In this document: positions 43,575 to 55,285 of the stretch, piece after piece
Layout: the number at the start of each line of letters is the position of its first letter
Numbering within the stretch: the first letter of the stretch is position 1
DNA from: Galeruca laticollis
Lineage: Eukaryota; Arthropoda; Insecta; Coleoptera; Chrysomelidae
Assembly (NCBI GenBank): GCA_963921935.1
Contig: OY998176.1
Coordinates: forward strand, 172,418,445 to 172,482,444
Reading direction: 5' to 3'
DNA: 64,000 nt
Made by a program: the position numbers and the translations under genes
Notes under the pieces: generated by a model
What the model was told of the DNA's origin: nothing
Seen by the model: only the letters and a program-made list of their open reading frames with translations
Database searches by the model: none

Positions 43575-46500
43575 GGTGTAAGGGGTGACGGTTACGGATA
43601 ACCGGCCCAAATGTCAGCCTAACCTGCGTGTGGTGCACCCTGCTAGACAACTGACAAGGCCTTGGCGACCGAGTCGAGGCGGTATAACCTCCAACGTCAT
43701 GATAATGGGCAGCAGCTTTATCATCACTGGATTGAAGCTACCGAAGAATGACTTCCTTAAAGGTTCAATACGAGAAACTCCTAGGCGGATATCAAGTTAC
43801 GATTTAACCGGCTAGGACACTGCGGTACAGAAAGCAAGGAGAAACTACTACACTATTTTCTCAAGAATAACCACTAATGATGAGCACTATTCAATTAATG
43901 GCCCTGAGTCCCCGGCGTTCCTTGAATTTAACAGGGGTGCGAAGAATCCCCGGGAGGAAAATTCATATATAGCGCTTAGCAACTTGGAATATAGGAACGC
44001 TTCACGAAGCAGGAAATTTTGATATGGTCATGTTGGAAATGCATAGGCTTGATATTCCAATTTTGGGCCTTGCCGAGGTTCGATGGTCAGGATCGCGATG
44101 TTGCACAAAAAATTATATGAGTCTATACTACTCAGGAACAGACAATAATGATCACAGTAGGGGTTCGGCGTAATCATTAAAAAGGACTTTCAGCAGAGCG
44201 TTATCACCTTTATTCCATATAATGAGCGTATGATGCTACTACAGCTAAAATTACATCCCATTAACATAAACCTCATCCAGGTGTATGCCCCTACATCAGA
44301 CAGTAACGACCATGTTATAGAACAGTTTTATACAGACTTAGAACAAATAATGAATAATATCAAAAAACAAGAAGTGATTATAATTATGGGAGACTTTAAC
44401 GCAAAAATTGGACGAGGAAAAGTCGAAAAATTCGTTGGCAAATTTGGACTGGGAACGAGAAATGATAGGGGAGACAGAATGCTACAATTCTGCCAAGAAA
44501 ATGAGATGATAATTACAAACACCTTTTATGATCTGCCTCCACGAAGACTATTTACCTGGACTTCGCCTCGACACAATGACAGCCTAATAATCAGAAATCA
44601 AATAGATTTCATAACCGTTAGTAATCGATTCAGAAATGGGATTAACAGCGTTAAGACCTATCCAAGTAACGACGGAGGAACAGACCATAACTTATTAGTT
44701 GCAAATGTAAACATAAAACTAAGAACCCTGAAACGACATAACAAATCTCCTAAAATGAATCTGGATGAAATTAAAAATCGCAAAGAACTACTAAATGAAG
44801 AGATAAGGGACAAGCTGAACATCGTATCTCAAAGCGAAGACGTGGACGAGAACTGGAGTACGTTAAAAAAAGCTTTGTTAGAATATGTCAGTAGGGAACT
44901 TGGCACGGAAACAAAAGCTAGTAAGAACGAATTGATGACACCTGAAATTATTCAGCTTGTCAACGAAAAAAGAAAATATAAAAACAAAAACAGGCAAAAA
45001 TATAAAGAACTGAAGAACAAAATAAAATACGAAATTGACAGAGCCAAAGAGAACTGGATGAAAGAAAACTGTGAAGAATTGGAAGAGCTAATAATAAACA
45101 CAATACAGCATAAAAAACTAAAAGACATAACGGGCAACACTAAACACAGAACAATCTGCGTCACTAGGAATCACCAGAGTCAATTAGAAACGGAGGATGA
45201 ACAAATAAGGAAGGTATGGAAACAATACATTCAAGCTCTTTTCAGCGATGCAAGGAAATATGGACAAGAGACGCTAGACGAGGACCAGTACCTTGAAATT
45301 TTGGAGTCAGAGGTCGAGCAGGCCATACAAACGGCTACGAGTAAGAAAACTCCTGGTCCAGACGAAATCCCTACAGAACTACTAAAAGCATTAGATACCG
45401 ATATAGTGAAAATGTTCACAGTTATTCTAAATCAGATATACAGGCAAAGTGAAATAACTACGGAATGGCGCAAGTCCACGTTTATTCCCCTGCCCAAGAA
45501 GAACAACCCCAAATCATGCGATGACTATCGGTTAATAAGCCTTATGAGCCACTCACTAAAAATACTTTTAAAAATTATACAAAATAGAATACATAAGAAA
45601 TGTGAAGAAAAATTAGATAAAATTCAATTTGGATTTCGTAGGAGCATGGGAACAAGAGAGGCATTGTTGGCCTTAACAGTCCTTTTACAGAAGTGTAGAT
45701 AATACAACAAAACCGTATATGCATGCTTCATAGATTTCCAAAAGGATTTTTACCGAGTACAGACACAAAACTAATGGAAGAACTTAGAAACATCAATTTA
45801 GACAAAAAATACATCGAAATAATAGCCTGTACTGGAATCAGTCAGCTACAGTACAATAATACAGAAACTAATGATATTTCGATTGCTCGAGGTGTTAGAC
45901 AGGGATGTATTCTCTCATCAACACTGTTTAACGTGTACTCTCAGGGTATCTTTGAGAAAGCCTTATGGGGAAGAAGTGAAGGGGTTAAAATCGGCGGCGA
46001 AGTAATAAGCACGATAAGTTACGCTGACGACACTGTGATATTGGCAGAGAGTCTAGAGGACCTGCAGATACTTGTAAATGCTGTTAATATGGAATGTCAG
46101 CAAATGGTAATAGATATTAACACAAAAAAAACTCATGATAATCTCCAAAACACCCGGACATAATGATAAATTAATAATAAACGATCAAGCAATAGAAAGG
46201 GTAGAAAAGTTCAAATACTTGGGTGCTTTCATTACCTCAGACGTAAATCAGGTCCAGAAAATCCGTGTAAGGATTGAAATGGCAAAATCGGCATTTCTAA
46301 AATTTAAATCCATGTTTTGCAATGAAAATTTGAATTTAATACTCCAGTTGAGACTTATGGAGTGCTATGTTTGGTCCCAGCTATTATATGGTGTAGAAAC
46401 ATGGACGTTAAAGGCACAAATAACTGAAAGAATCGAAGCCTTCGAAATGTGGATTTACAGACGTATGCTGAAAGTACCATTACTATCGAGGAAATACTAC

Positions 46501-46793
46501 ATAGAATTGGTCGTGAACGAAAACTACTAAAAATAATAAAAATACGTAAGACAGCATATCTCGGACATGTATTACGACACGATAAATACTCTCTGTGACA
46601 AGTGATGATGCAGGGCAGAATTGAAGGAAAGAAGGGTATTGGGAGAAAGGAGAAATCATGGCTGAGGAATATCCGAGAATGGACGGACATGGGCGCTGAA
46701 GAACTTTTTCATATTGCTAAGGACAGAGATGCTTTTAAAAGAGTGGTCGCCAACCTCCGTTAAATGGGGACGGCATTAGAAGAAGAAGAAGAT
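43575..46793 (+). mobile_element. RTE-like LINE inserted in the hAT element
   Basis: About 3.2 kb. A G+C-richer leader (43575-43975) is followed by the endonuclease/reverse transcriptase gene and a 3' end made of GAAGAAGAAGAAGA (about 46770-46783), a short microsatellite tail as in RTE/BovB-type LINEs. The hAT coding end lies to its left and the hAT terminal repeat to its right, so it arrived after the hAT. It looks full length at the 5' end. Confidence 0.82.
43976..46763 (+). pseudogene. RTE-like endonuclease / reverse transcriptase
   Basis: From about 43976 the endonuclease begins (LATWNIGTLHEAGNFDM, ILGLAEVRWSG). After frame breaks near 44100-44200, a 490-codon frame from 44230 continues with INLIQVYAPTSDS, IIIMGDFNAKIG, RRLFTWTSPR, IDFITVS, GGTDHNLLVA, then reverse transcriptase (KTPGPDEIPTELLKAL, FIPLPKKNNPKSCDDYRLIS, IQFGFRRSMGTREAL). 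A stop at 45702 separates CFIDFQKDF (family: CFIDFQKAFD), ARGVRQGCILSSTLFNV and the catalytic ISYADDTVILAES (about 46020). The last part (46135-46763) has KYLGAFITSD, ETWTLKAQI and LGHVLRHD. Four or five lesions in all; most motifs intact, so a fairly young relic. Confidence 0.9.
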
Positions 46794-46876
46794 TAATAAA
46801 GAATACATTTTTGGAAAAAAAATGTTTATTGTAGGGTTCCGTCAAGAATTTCGCTTTCCAAAAGATTGCCGTCACC

Positions 46877-46896
46877 CAAAAAGTTTGAGAACCGCT
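46877..46896 (-). repeat. hAT right terminal inverted repeat
   Basis: CAAAAAGTTTGAGAACCGCT(G) is the complement of CAGCGGTTCTCAAACTTTTTG, the well-known terminal repeat type of Charlie-like hAT elements. It fits the transposase at 41600-43452. Confidence 0.75.
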
Positions 46897-47406
46897 GGCC
46901 CAGATGTTTCATAGGGGACCACACACTTTACAAGTTGAAGATGTACTCAGAGTATCAGGAGAAGAAGAAAACTATGAAGCATTAGATTTAGATTTTGAAG
47001 TAGTCACTTCTAATGAGTCAGAATCTGAATAACTTCTTTACTGATCAACTTAATCGATAAATTTTGGTATGAATAAAATTTATTCTATATAATTATGTAA
47101 AAAATAAATTAATATTATTGTTATTTTTAATCTGCATTGAATTCAATATTTTATCTATAAAACGCTATGGGACAAATCGCTTCATCATTTTCTGTCGCAT
47201 TGAGATGGGCTCGCAACGAACCTCTCACTCTCATCGCTAGGTTTTAAAATTTACATAAAAAATCTAGGCAACAATAGATTGGATCAAATTTTTAATAATC
47301 ACTAACTGTAATGATCTGACAGATACAGTGCACTTCTACTTCATATTCCTAATTTTTTCCATAGCAAATGAGTAAATAACATTTTAATGTAGGTACGGAT
47401 ATTAAA
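46897..47406. other. unassigned, probably 5' part of Harbinger relic
   Basis: A short plus-strand reading ending ALDLDFEVVTSNESESE (about 46980-47030) is acidic and open for about 40 codons but not recognised. Confidence 0.35.
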
Positions 47407-47670
47407 ATGCCTTGTGTTATGGTTGGTGACAAAGCTTTTCCTTAAAAAATATTTATTGGGACCGCTTCCTGGATCATAAGTAGCTGACAGCAAGCAAAAC
47501 AGAATTTTTTATTACCGTGTCTCTCGGGCTCGGAAAATTGTCGAAAATGTTTTCGGCATATTGCTGCAAATTTTCAAAATATATGATAGACGATTGAACC
47601 TATAACCAGATTTTTTCCAAATTGTAATTTTAACAACATGCGTTTCACATACTTTCATCCGTTCGACAGT
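47407..47670 (+). pseudogene. PIF/Harbinger transposase fragment, C-terminal
   Basis: Plus-strand readings in shifting frames match the end of HARBI1-type DDE transposases: MPCVMVGDKAFP (the family has GD.AFPL here, including a catalytic Asp), PLPGS, then YRVSRARKIVENVFGIL, the most conserved Harbinger C-terminal motif, and IYDRRLNL. A frameshift and several stops are present. The rest of the transposase is missing. It lies convergent with a MADF-domain fragment, the usual two-gene layout of Harbinger elements. Confidence 0.75.
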
Positions 47671-47773
47671 ATCGTTAAATACTCGATCTTACAATTATTC
47701 TGAAGGTGGAAGTACAAGTGACAAAAACAATGTTTTTGCTATTCAATGACATGGTGGTAATGCCCAAAACTCG

Positions 47774-47962
47774 TCATTCGAAATACGAAATACGAGTATT
47801 TTTCAAGTCCTCAAGGAAGAGTGGAGTACCAAGATGAAATGTCTTTTCTCCTATTTTTCGCCAAGGCACTTCTTTCTTTTTTGTATCACTGAATTTACCG
47901 TTACTTATGTCATATAAGTAGATATAATTGCGAACCACTTCTATAAGTTTTTCAGAATCCAT
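47774..47962 (-). pseudogene. MADF-domain protein fragment (Harbinger partner)
   Basis: A 62-codon frame starts MDSEKLIEVVRNYIYLYD and continues FSDTKKKEVPWRKIGEKT, the start of a MADF (Myb/SANT-like) DNA-binding domain, including the spaced aromatic residues (Y, Y, W). The domain is normally about 80-90 residues and this copy ends early, so it is truncated. In Harbinger elements such a protein helps the transposase reach DNA and the nucleus. A host gene remnant is possible but less likely, given the transposase 100 bp away in convergent orientation. Confidence 0.65.
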
Positions 47963-48271
47963 TATTCACCTGTACTCTTCTAAAATAGATAGAAAACTGA
48001 TACAGTAGTGCAATATATCTATAAAATAATTTGCAAAAACTGTATTAAGCAAAATGTGCATATAAGAGCGTGTACGACGTCGGCAAAGAAACAGCATACC
48101 ACAAGCAAGCCGCAAAATATTCTCTCTGAGAAATGTGTTGTGGTTGAGGCATTGATGTGCCTTGTCGGTAGGTCCGTGAAGTTAGTGCCCAAAGTTTTCA
48201 CGATTCTACTAAGTTCAGTGTAATACGATTGAGTACTACACATCTATTTACATGGTATTCAGAATTTTCAG
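47963..48271. other. unassigned DNA
   Basis: Frames of 71-74 codons are open on both strands across 48008-48243, without recognised similarity. Confidence 0.4.
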
Positions 48272-49968
48272 TTACATTATTAGATCATTCAATATGCAAC
48301 ATCGAGCTTATTTTAAATGGAACACCCTGTATTTCGATAATTCTTTATGTTCAAAAAATGTTCTCTTTCGAATGGTGTAAGGGTGTCCTATATATAGGTA
48401 TTAAACTTTCCGTGTAATTTACATTTTTCTTAAGTTGTATGGTAAATCGATTTTAAAACATCTGCAATTCTCTCTAAATTTTGAACTAAGGATATTGGCA
48501 TAGTGGTTAAAAAAACATGAAAATGCTAATAAATATGCACACTTGTAGTTGCTGAGGTCTACCTCTTCTATACCGATAAGTATTTGAGTATATGATAAAA
48601 CAAAAACACATTTTTAATAAAGCAAATACATAAATACTACAAAACGAACAAATTATTAAAATCAAGAAATTAAAAATTGCTATAATAGATGCTCAAAATG
48701 CTCTATCTTGTGCAATGCAACACGTGATTCTAGCTTCCAACGATTTACTTAAATAATTCAACATATCGGGTGTTATAGACTCGAAAGCGTTCGAAATTCT
48801 TAATTTATTATCGTCTGGAGTAGAAGAGGTGTAGAATACACAATATATTTAATATAACTTCATATGAAGAAATCCATCTTTGTCAATTCTGGTGACCTAG
48901 CTGCCCAATTATAAGGACCGCCTCTACCTATGCATTTGTTTCTAAATTTTTTATTGAGGTAGTTCCCAACAGCACGTAAAACGTGAGCAGGAGCTCTGTC
49001 TAATGGTAGCCACATTTTTCTTCAGATACTAAGTGATAGGTTTTCGAGAAGGACCCAGAAATATTTTTAATAAAGCTCAAAAAATGTCTTCCATCCAGAT
49101 ATCCGTCAAAAAACTACGGGCCGATAACATACTCGCCCACAATCCCTCCCTAAACATTCACACTCCATCGGTATTGGCGATCAACAGTACAGAGTAAATG
49201 TTTGTTTGCTGTATCGTAATAATGAAAATTATGTCTATTCACTAACCCATTATTAAGGAAAGTAGATTCGGCAGTCAACAATACATGATTAAAAAAATCA
49301 GGATCTTCTCCAACTTCCAACTTTATCCAAAATCCATAAATAAAAATTTAAACGTTTATCATAATCCTGTTGTGTCAACTGATTGTGTACTTGAATATGA
49401 AACGGATGGTAGCGATTTTTAAGTATTCTACACACACTCGTTTGACTAATTCCTAATCCACTTGAAATTTTCCTAGAACTGGTATTAGGATTTTCCGTAA
49501 CCGACAGCAGTACATCAAATTCGTTGGCGTTGTCGTAGTCTTTCGAAAACTTCCCTCTTTGGGTGAATTCTATCAGGGTACTTTTGAGCATGCACTCTAG
49601 ATGCTAGGATACAATTTTTCAACCATTCCCCAATGCAAACAATCAACTCGACTTTCTCGTTTAACGGGTTCTGCTTCATTTTTAGTACCAATAAAATTTG
49701 AAACTAACACAAGATTGTTCATAGAAATGTCATAAAATGACATTAAGTTAGGTACCGACTAGATTATGTATGCGTTTTTTGTTTCAAAATCGATTTACCA
49801 TACAATTTAAGAACATTGTAAATTGCACGAAAAGTATAATACCTAGGTATTGGACACCCTCATACCATTCGAAATAGGTTAATTTTTGAACATGGTGAAT
49901 TATTAAAATACAAGGTGTTCCATTCAAAATATGCCGGATATTACAGATTGAATGATCTGAACACCCTG
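48272..49968 (-). mobile_element. DD41D mariner 3 with ~190-bp inverted repeats
   Basis: About 1.7 kb. The right end is clean (complement of CAGGGTGTTCAGATCATTC, ending 49968). The left end has lost the first ~10 bases but matches from AGATCATTCAAT. Similarity runs through GGAACACC.TGTATTT, TGTTCAAAAA, CGAATGGT..GAGGGTGTCC and TGTATGGTAAATCGATTTT to 48459 and 49780. Confidence 0.85.
48830..49591 (-). pseudogene. mariner 3 transposase, DD41D type, broken
   Basis: Minus-strand readings include helix-turn-helix sequence (SSGLGISQTSVCRILKNRYH, 49470-49410), LLTAESTF (the first catalytic Asp is now Ala), a WSVNV..GIVGEYVIGP block, LPLDRAPAH (second Asp) and WAARSPELTKMDFF (third Asp). I count 41 residues between the second and third Asp. 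At least three frame changes or stops are present, near 49298, 49165 and 49030. Confidence 0.82.
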
Positions 49969-50529
49969 TGAAGAGATAATTAGTTTCCAATGGTGGAATA
50001 CATTCAACGATTCTCCAACTATTTGGATATAAGAGAAAATTTGCTAGAATTTGTTATATCAATGAGATCAATTTTTTTCGAAATGTTCACATTTTAAAAA
50101 AAGTCAGCATAACTCGGAACCTTCTGTATTTAGGTATAGGGAACTATTATGGAGGAGTATTTTATTTTTTAGGGGCAATCAGAAAATGCAATAAAATATA
50201 GGGTGCCCCATGAGACGCCCCATGATACGCCACACTGTATTAGATCATCCTGTATATTTCAAAATAATTTTAAAATGTGGCCAATATAAATGTACACATT
50301 ACTAAAGTGACAAACATTTCAAAACTTTTACCGTTCCGCTATAAACCTCCATCCCGTTGGTCGTGTATATCATATAGATTTATAAAATGAAGAAATTTCT
50401 TCAGTGAAAAAAAAATTAATTCTTATTCAATAATGGAAATCATTGGAACAAAATCGAAAATTATGGAAATTAGACTCGTTATACCTAAAAACAATGTTAG
50501 AACTCACCCTTTGTCATTCTACATCCCAC
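49969..50529. other. unassigned DNA
   Basis: Contains a repeated TGAGACGCCCCATGATACGCC-type phrase near 50200 (GCCCCATGA twice) but no coding similarity. Confidence 0.45.
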
Positions 50530-51354
50530 ATTTACTTCTCTTCGTTTTGAACATTAGCAATACACTTGCTCCAGTTTTCTGCTGTCATGCATCCCAATGA
50601 TTTCTAAGAAGGCGTTCCACATCGGTTCCCGTGCCACATTCCCTTCAACTTTTGCCCAAATTAATTCAATTAGATTCATCTCATAATGACACGGGGACCT
50701 TAATACAGTAATTCCATGGCTCAGTGCTAATTATTCTATAGCAAGTTTCTCATATTTATAGGTATGTATCTTCACAATTGAAAGCAACTCATTCTTTACA
50801 CTGCTTTCATCGTAAGGGATGCTTTTATCCCGTAACCATTCTTGAATTTGAGCTTCTCTCCATGCCTGTTGTGAAGTCTTGTTGCAGTGTAGACTGTGGT
50901 AAGGAGCATTATCCACAAAACGACAGATTCTGGTTACAAATTACCAGTAATGCGTCCAAACTACCTCTCTTGATAATAGTTTCCCTCTACTTGGACCTAA
51001 ATTAATTCACCATTCAAGACAAATCTGCTATCAGTTCCTATATGTGTAATTATCAAACGACGGCTCTTTTCAGATGGGATTTTTAAATCGATTGACCAGC
51101 CTATATCTGCTTGACACGCATTTTTCACATTTCCATCTTGCTATAAATTTTTCACCGTGTGCCTCTCGTTGACCCATGCTTCATCCGTACAATAAATATT
51201 TCTTCCTTGCTTCGGAAACTCGTAACTTTTCCTTAGATACTCTCTTCTCCACAATAATATTTCAGTTCTCGCAATAAAAATACTTTTTCTATTTATTTTC
51301 TCATAACTAAAATTCAAATCCTGTAAGATTTTCCTCATCGACTCCTCGCCCATT
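50530..51354 (-). pseudogene. second IS630/Tc1-like transposase relic
   Basis: Related to the copy at 39258-40990. From the Met at 51353: ESMRKILQDLNFSYEK, the first catalytic Asp in IYCTDEAWVNERHT (about 51190), RRLIITHIGTDS, MDNAPYHSLH with the second Asp (50916), WLRDKSIPYDESSVKNELL, and SPCHYEMNLIELIWAKVE with the Glu (about 50650). A stop or frameshift follows VKNL at 51141, another lies around 51000-50920, and one follows LAIE at 50731. The region before ESMRK is missing. No termini were identified. Confidence 0.8.
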
Positions 51355-52062
51355 TTAGGGATATCTCGTTCTCACTAACATATTCCAGGACTTTCTTTTA
51401 CGTTGATACTTCATTTTTCATATAAAAGTATGGTTAGTTCTTCAAATAGCATGTTTCGCATCTTTGTCGACTTCTATTTGGAATTCATGTGTAATCTGAA
51501 GATTTATCTTATAATTCGCCTTTTAGACGCGGTTGATATTTTTTGCAGAAATACACGTAAGTAGTATGATTTTTTTTCCTTTTCAGTTCGAGTGTTTTTT
51601 CACTTGACCATGACCGTTCTGGCACAACTTCCATCGTTCAATGAAATGGAATGGAATTCTCTAATAGATTCTTGAATATTTTATTTACTAGCTCCGCATA
51701 ACACTTTATAAAGCCGCTTATACAATGACAAATAGCACCAGACTATTTTAATTGCACAAAATTATTAATTACTTGTTTACACTTTCTCACAATAAAGGTT
51801 TAGGATACGTTAAAATTGATCATATCACACAATCGAAGTAATACGAGGAATTTTGCGTTACATGTACTTTTCGACGATATAGACACATCGATCCGAATTG
51901 TAGAAAAACAATATATTGTATAATTAATTAAGTATAACAGATTTATCTTAATAAAATTAAAAAAGGCGCGCTGCCCAGATCAAGGTAAACATTTGAAATT
52001 ATTCGAAATATGTATTTGAAATACAAAATGCCATTTTCTATTTTATTCCTTAAAATACGGAA
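51355..52062. other. unassigned DNA
   Basis: No coding frame of note; may include the decayed start of the adjacent transposase. Confidence 0.45.
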
Positions 52063-52205
52063 ATAGTATATTATGCAAAGAGCACAAAGTGATGCCCATT
52101 TTGCACGAGTATGAAATTTGCAGCACGAGCCGAAGGCAAGTGTTGCAATTCATACGAGTGAAAATGGCCATTTTGTTGCGAGTTGCATACTATAATTTTC
52201 CTATA
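52063..52205. repeat. foldback MITE with GC-rich loop
   Basis: Arms AATAGTATATTATGCAA...ATTTTGCACGAGTATGAA and TTCATACGAGTGAAAAT...TTGCATACTATAATT pair with some mismatches, closing on AGCACGAGCCGAAGGCAAGTG. Confidence 0.85.
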
Positions 52206-52875
52206 ACAACATATCGTTCATGTTTGATACATGCATACATTGCAAAAACTAAACTGATGATATTTCATTACACCGAATTTGCCGCTAATGGGCTTTCTAT
52301 CAGAATTAAAATATAAATCGAAGAAATATGTAATTATTTACTTTATTGCTATTTCTAATAGGTACACAGGTACATAGGTATAAATATAGGGTGTCCAGAA
52401 AGTCTCCTGCCAATCTGAAACTACAGCCCTTTGAAGAAGACGTCCTCATATGAGTTTTCTTCAAATTGCTCAAAAATACCATTACTTAAAATATTCAAAG
52501 TTGGTATAATCAGTAAACAATTACAAACCAGTCGTTTGCTGCGAATAAATTTTTTCCAGATCCATCACAAGCGTCTCAGTTGGGGGGACCAACAGGTATT
52601 TTTATTAAAGAAAATTATTTTAAAGTTTTTTATGTATCCGACACCGAATTTGGAAAATTCAAGATAATTTGAATACAAAATTTTCCTTTTCTTTCAAATC
52701 GATATCATGAACCGTTTCCGAGAAAAATAAAATTAAACTTTTTCTGTTCCTTACATAAAATCATGTTAAATTATAATCTGTAATATCAAGTTGGCTTTGA
52801 AAAATCAACAAAATCTGACAATGTGTCAAATAATTTTGATTCTAAACAGTTATTATTGTTTGAGAAAGGTAAGGA

Positions 52876-53738
52876 ATGATAGTTGATTTGATCAAAATAG
52901 ATTATTTTTCGAATGAAGAATGTGCCGATTTGCATTTAGTTTATGGGGAAGTACAATGTAACGCTCGTGCATCAGAGCGAAGATGCGCGGAAAAATTTCC
53001 AAACAGAAGGCATCCTGCTCGCCCAACATTTGTAGCCGTACACCAAATATTAAGAGAAAGTGGCTCAGTAGTACCTAAAAATACTGAAACTGGTAGACGA
53101 CCTGATGTGACAATGGAATACGAAGACGATATTTTGATTGAAATCGAAAATAATCCTGAGGTTAGCACCAGAAGACTCGCTGCTATGTATCCTGGCATTT
53201 CCAAGTCTTCCATATGGATTATTATTCATGAAGAAAACCTTCATCCTTTCCATTTTCAAAAAGTTCATGCCATGGTAGATGGTGATTTCCCTGCCCGCAT
53301 AGATTTCTCAAACTGGTTACGGAACAAAAAAAATTAGGATCCTAATTTCTTTTCCAATATTTTATTTTGCGATGAATCTACGTTTACCAGAGACGGAATT
53401 TTTAATTTAGATAATGCACATCATTATGCCTACATTGGTGATAATCCTCAGGCAACAGTATAGAAAAAGCACCTGCAAAGATTTACTATAAATGTTTGGA
53501 TAGGTGAAATCAGTAATCAGCTTCTAGGACCCGCAGAGCTTCCTAGCAGTTTAACAAGACAAGAATATCTTAATTTCCTACAAAATGTTTCACCAGATTT
53601 AATAGATGAGGTTCCCCGGATGAATCGACATAATTTATGGTTCATGCACGACGGCTGCCCAGCTCATTTTAGTAAAGAGGTTCGTCGATATATCGACAAT
53701 AACGATTACGATAAATGGATTGGAAGAGGTGGTTCAGT
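52876..53738 (+). pseudogene. mariner 4 transposase, first part
   Basis: Starts MIVDLIKIDYFSNEECADLH, followed by CAEKFPNRRHP and a helix-turn-helix segment (GISKSSIWIIIHEENLHPF). Then, after a stop near 53335, come FCDESTFTRDGIF (first Asp) and LWFMHDGCPAHFSKEVRRY (second Asp, about 53650). It runs into GRGGSV at 53738, where the solo LTR begins. A stop also occurs near 53461. Confidence 0.87.
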
Positions 53739-54199
53739 TGTAACGCTCTTGCGTCGTTACTTGACGGGTTGGCGCCTTAACTACAGGTGACGGGTTGCCT
53801 CGGGCGCCAGTTTATTAAAGTGGTATGCTCCACTCGCACCGGGCAGCGTAGTGAAGAATTAAAATACTCCAGGGGTCACTTTATGGTGGTGACGAAAGTG
53901 TTGCGGCCGGTCGGGCAGATTTTACTTGTCTCCCCGGGTTCGTAACCTGGGTATTAGCTGCTTAACGTTCTTACCTATTTACGGGGGTTTACTGGTAGTT
54001 GGATTTGGAGAGAAGAGAAACCAAAAGTTACGTATCTACAAAGAGTCTTTATTAAACGGAAAACTAAACTAAATGTCCTCTAATTCAGGTAGGCGGGGCA
54101 AAAGCACTAGTACTAACTACTATCCCACAGGTTCAAAGCGGTCTCTACTACGGTAAATACAACAAAGCTATGCAAGCGGAAGCAACAACAACAAAAATG

Positions 54200-54262
54200 G
54201 GCGGGGTTGCGGTGGACGGTTAGCGGAAGCCGGGTGGTGCGGTGGACGGTTAGCGGAAGTGG
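54200..54262. repeat. LTR-internal tandem repeat, ~30-bp unit
   Basis: GCGGTGGACGGTTAGCGGAAG occurs twice in a row with a short spacer. Confidence 0.85.
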
Positions 54263-54369
54263 GCAGAACTACTACGGATTGCAAGCGACCCTCTAGGTTA
54301 ATCAAAGCTCTACTTTCGGGGGATACGGCTCTCGGTTTTTCGCGGTATCGAAATCTCGGAGTCGCGGCG

Positions 54370-54590
54370 GCCACTACTAGGTTTTGAGAACTCAACTTTC
54401 TAGTAGAGGACACGGTTCCCCTCGATCGGATGGCTGAAGGCCCAAACACGACCGCTACTAGGATGTGAGAACTCAACTTTCTACTAGCGGATACGGTACT
54501 CCTCGATCGGATGGCTGAAGGCCCAAACACGGCCGCTACTAGGATGTGAGAGCTCAACTTTCTAGTAGCGGACACGGTTTCCCTTTACTT
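54370..54590. repeat. LTR-internal tandem repeat, ~95-bp unit
   Basis: About 2.3 copies of a unit containing GAACTCAACTTTCTAGTAG, GATCGGATGGCTGAAGGCCC and AAACACGGCCGCTACTAGGA. The 135-codon minus-strand frame at 54168-54575 is a by-product of these repeats. Confidence 0.9.
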
Positions 54591-55017
54591 CCCCTGATCG
54601 GATTGGACGGCGAGAACCATATACCCTAAGGTATAAATTGGAATATCACTCACCTTGGTAAACGGTACGGTTGCTCTAGCGGAATCGGTTTTCTGAAAGA
54701 GAACGGTTTTATGAGCACAATGAAGGCTCTTAGATTTAATTCTCACCTGCGTATGCGGGTGAGGAGCTGAGTCTACGGATAGACTGACGGCTCTGAGAAT
54801 CGTTCTGCTTTACGGTATGGCTTGTTGGGGATACGGTGCGAAGACGTAAGTGTCGCCGACTGCCGGTGCAGGTTTGATAAATTATATTATATTTTACCGA
54901 TGTTTATATTACATTGTACCGATACGGACGGAGAAATACAGTGTTCGAATGCTTTATTTCATAGTATACGGAATATTGTGCTTTTGCCCGGTCCTTGAAA
55001 ATGTAACTTCGTTACAC

Positions 55018-55261
55018 AGTTATTTGGCCCCCAAGATCTCCAGATTTAAACCCCTGTGATTTTTGTATCTGGGGTTATTGAAAATCATTATTCAATGCTG
55101 TTCCAATAGAAACCCTTAATCAGCTGTGGCAAAGAATTCAAAACGCTTGTATTTAATTTAGAAATAATGCAGGATTGTTTACAAGAATTAGACGATCTTT
55201 AGAGAAAAGAATAAATTTGTGTATTGAGACAAATGGTCGTCATGTAGAGCATCTGTTGTGA
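55018..55261 (+). pseudogene. mariner 4 transposase, last part
   Basis: Directly after the solo LTR the reading resumes with WPPRSPDLNPCDFCIWGY (third Asp), then LFNAVPIETLNQLWQRIQNA and ends NGRHVEHLL with stop at 55259-55261. Joined over the LTR, the second and third Asp are 41 residues apart. Stops occur after IWGY and after NACI. Confidence 0.85.
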
Positions 55262-55285
55262 AATTAATTCTCTTATTTCTGTTGG

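Larger units (their letters stand above)
53739..55017. mobile_element. 1,279-bp solo LTR in the mariner transposase
   Basis: Begins TGTAACG and ends CGTTACA, with CAGT directly on both sides (53735-53738 and 55018-55021). It is much more G+C-rich than its surroundings and has no gag/pol reading. It interrupts the mariner coding region exactly between the second and third catalytic Asp. The perfect 7-base inverted ends and 4-bp duplication fit a Ty3/gypsy-type LTR. I could not settle its orientation. It contains internal tandem repeats. Confidence 0.9.

Noticed and set aside
54168..54575. 135-codon minus-strand frame
   Set aside because: It runs across the tandem repeats of the solo LTR and its protein is just those repeats (KLSSHILVA units); no independent gene evidence.
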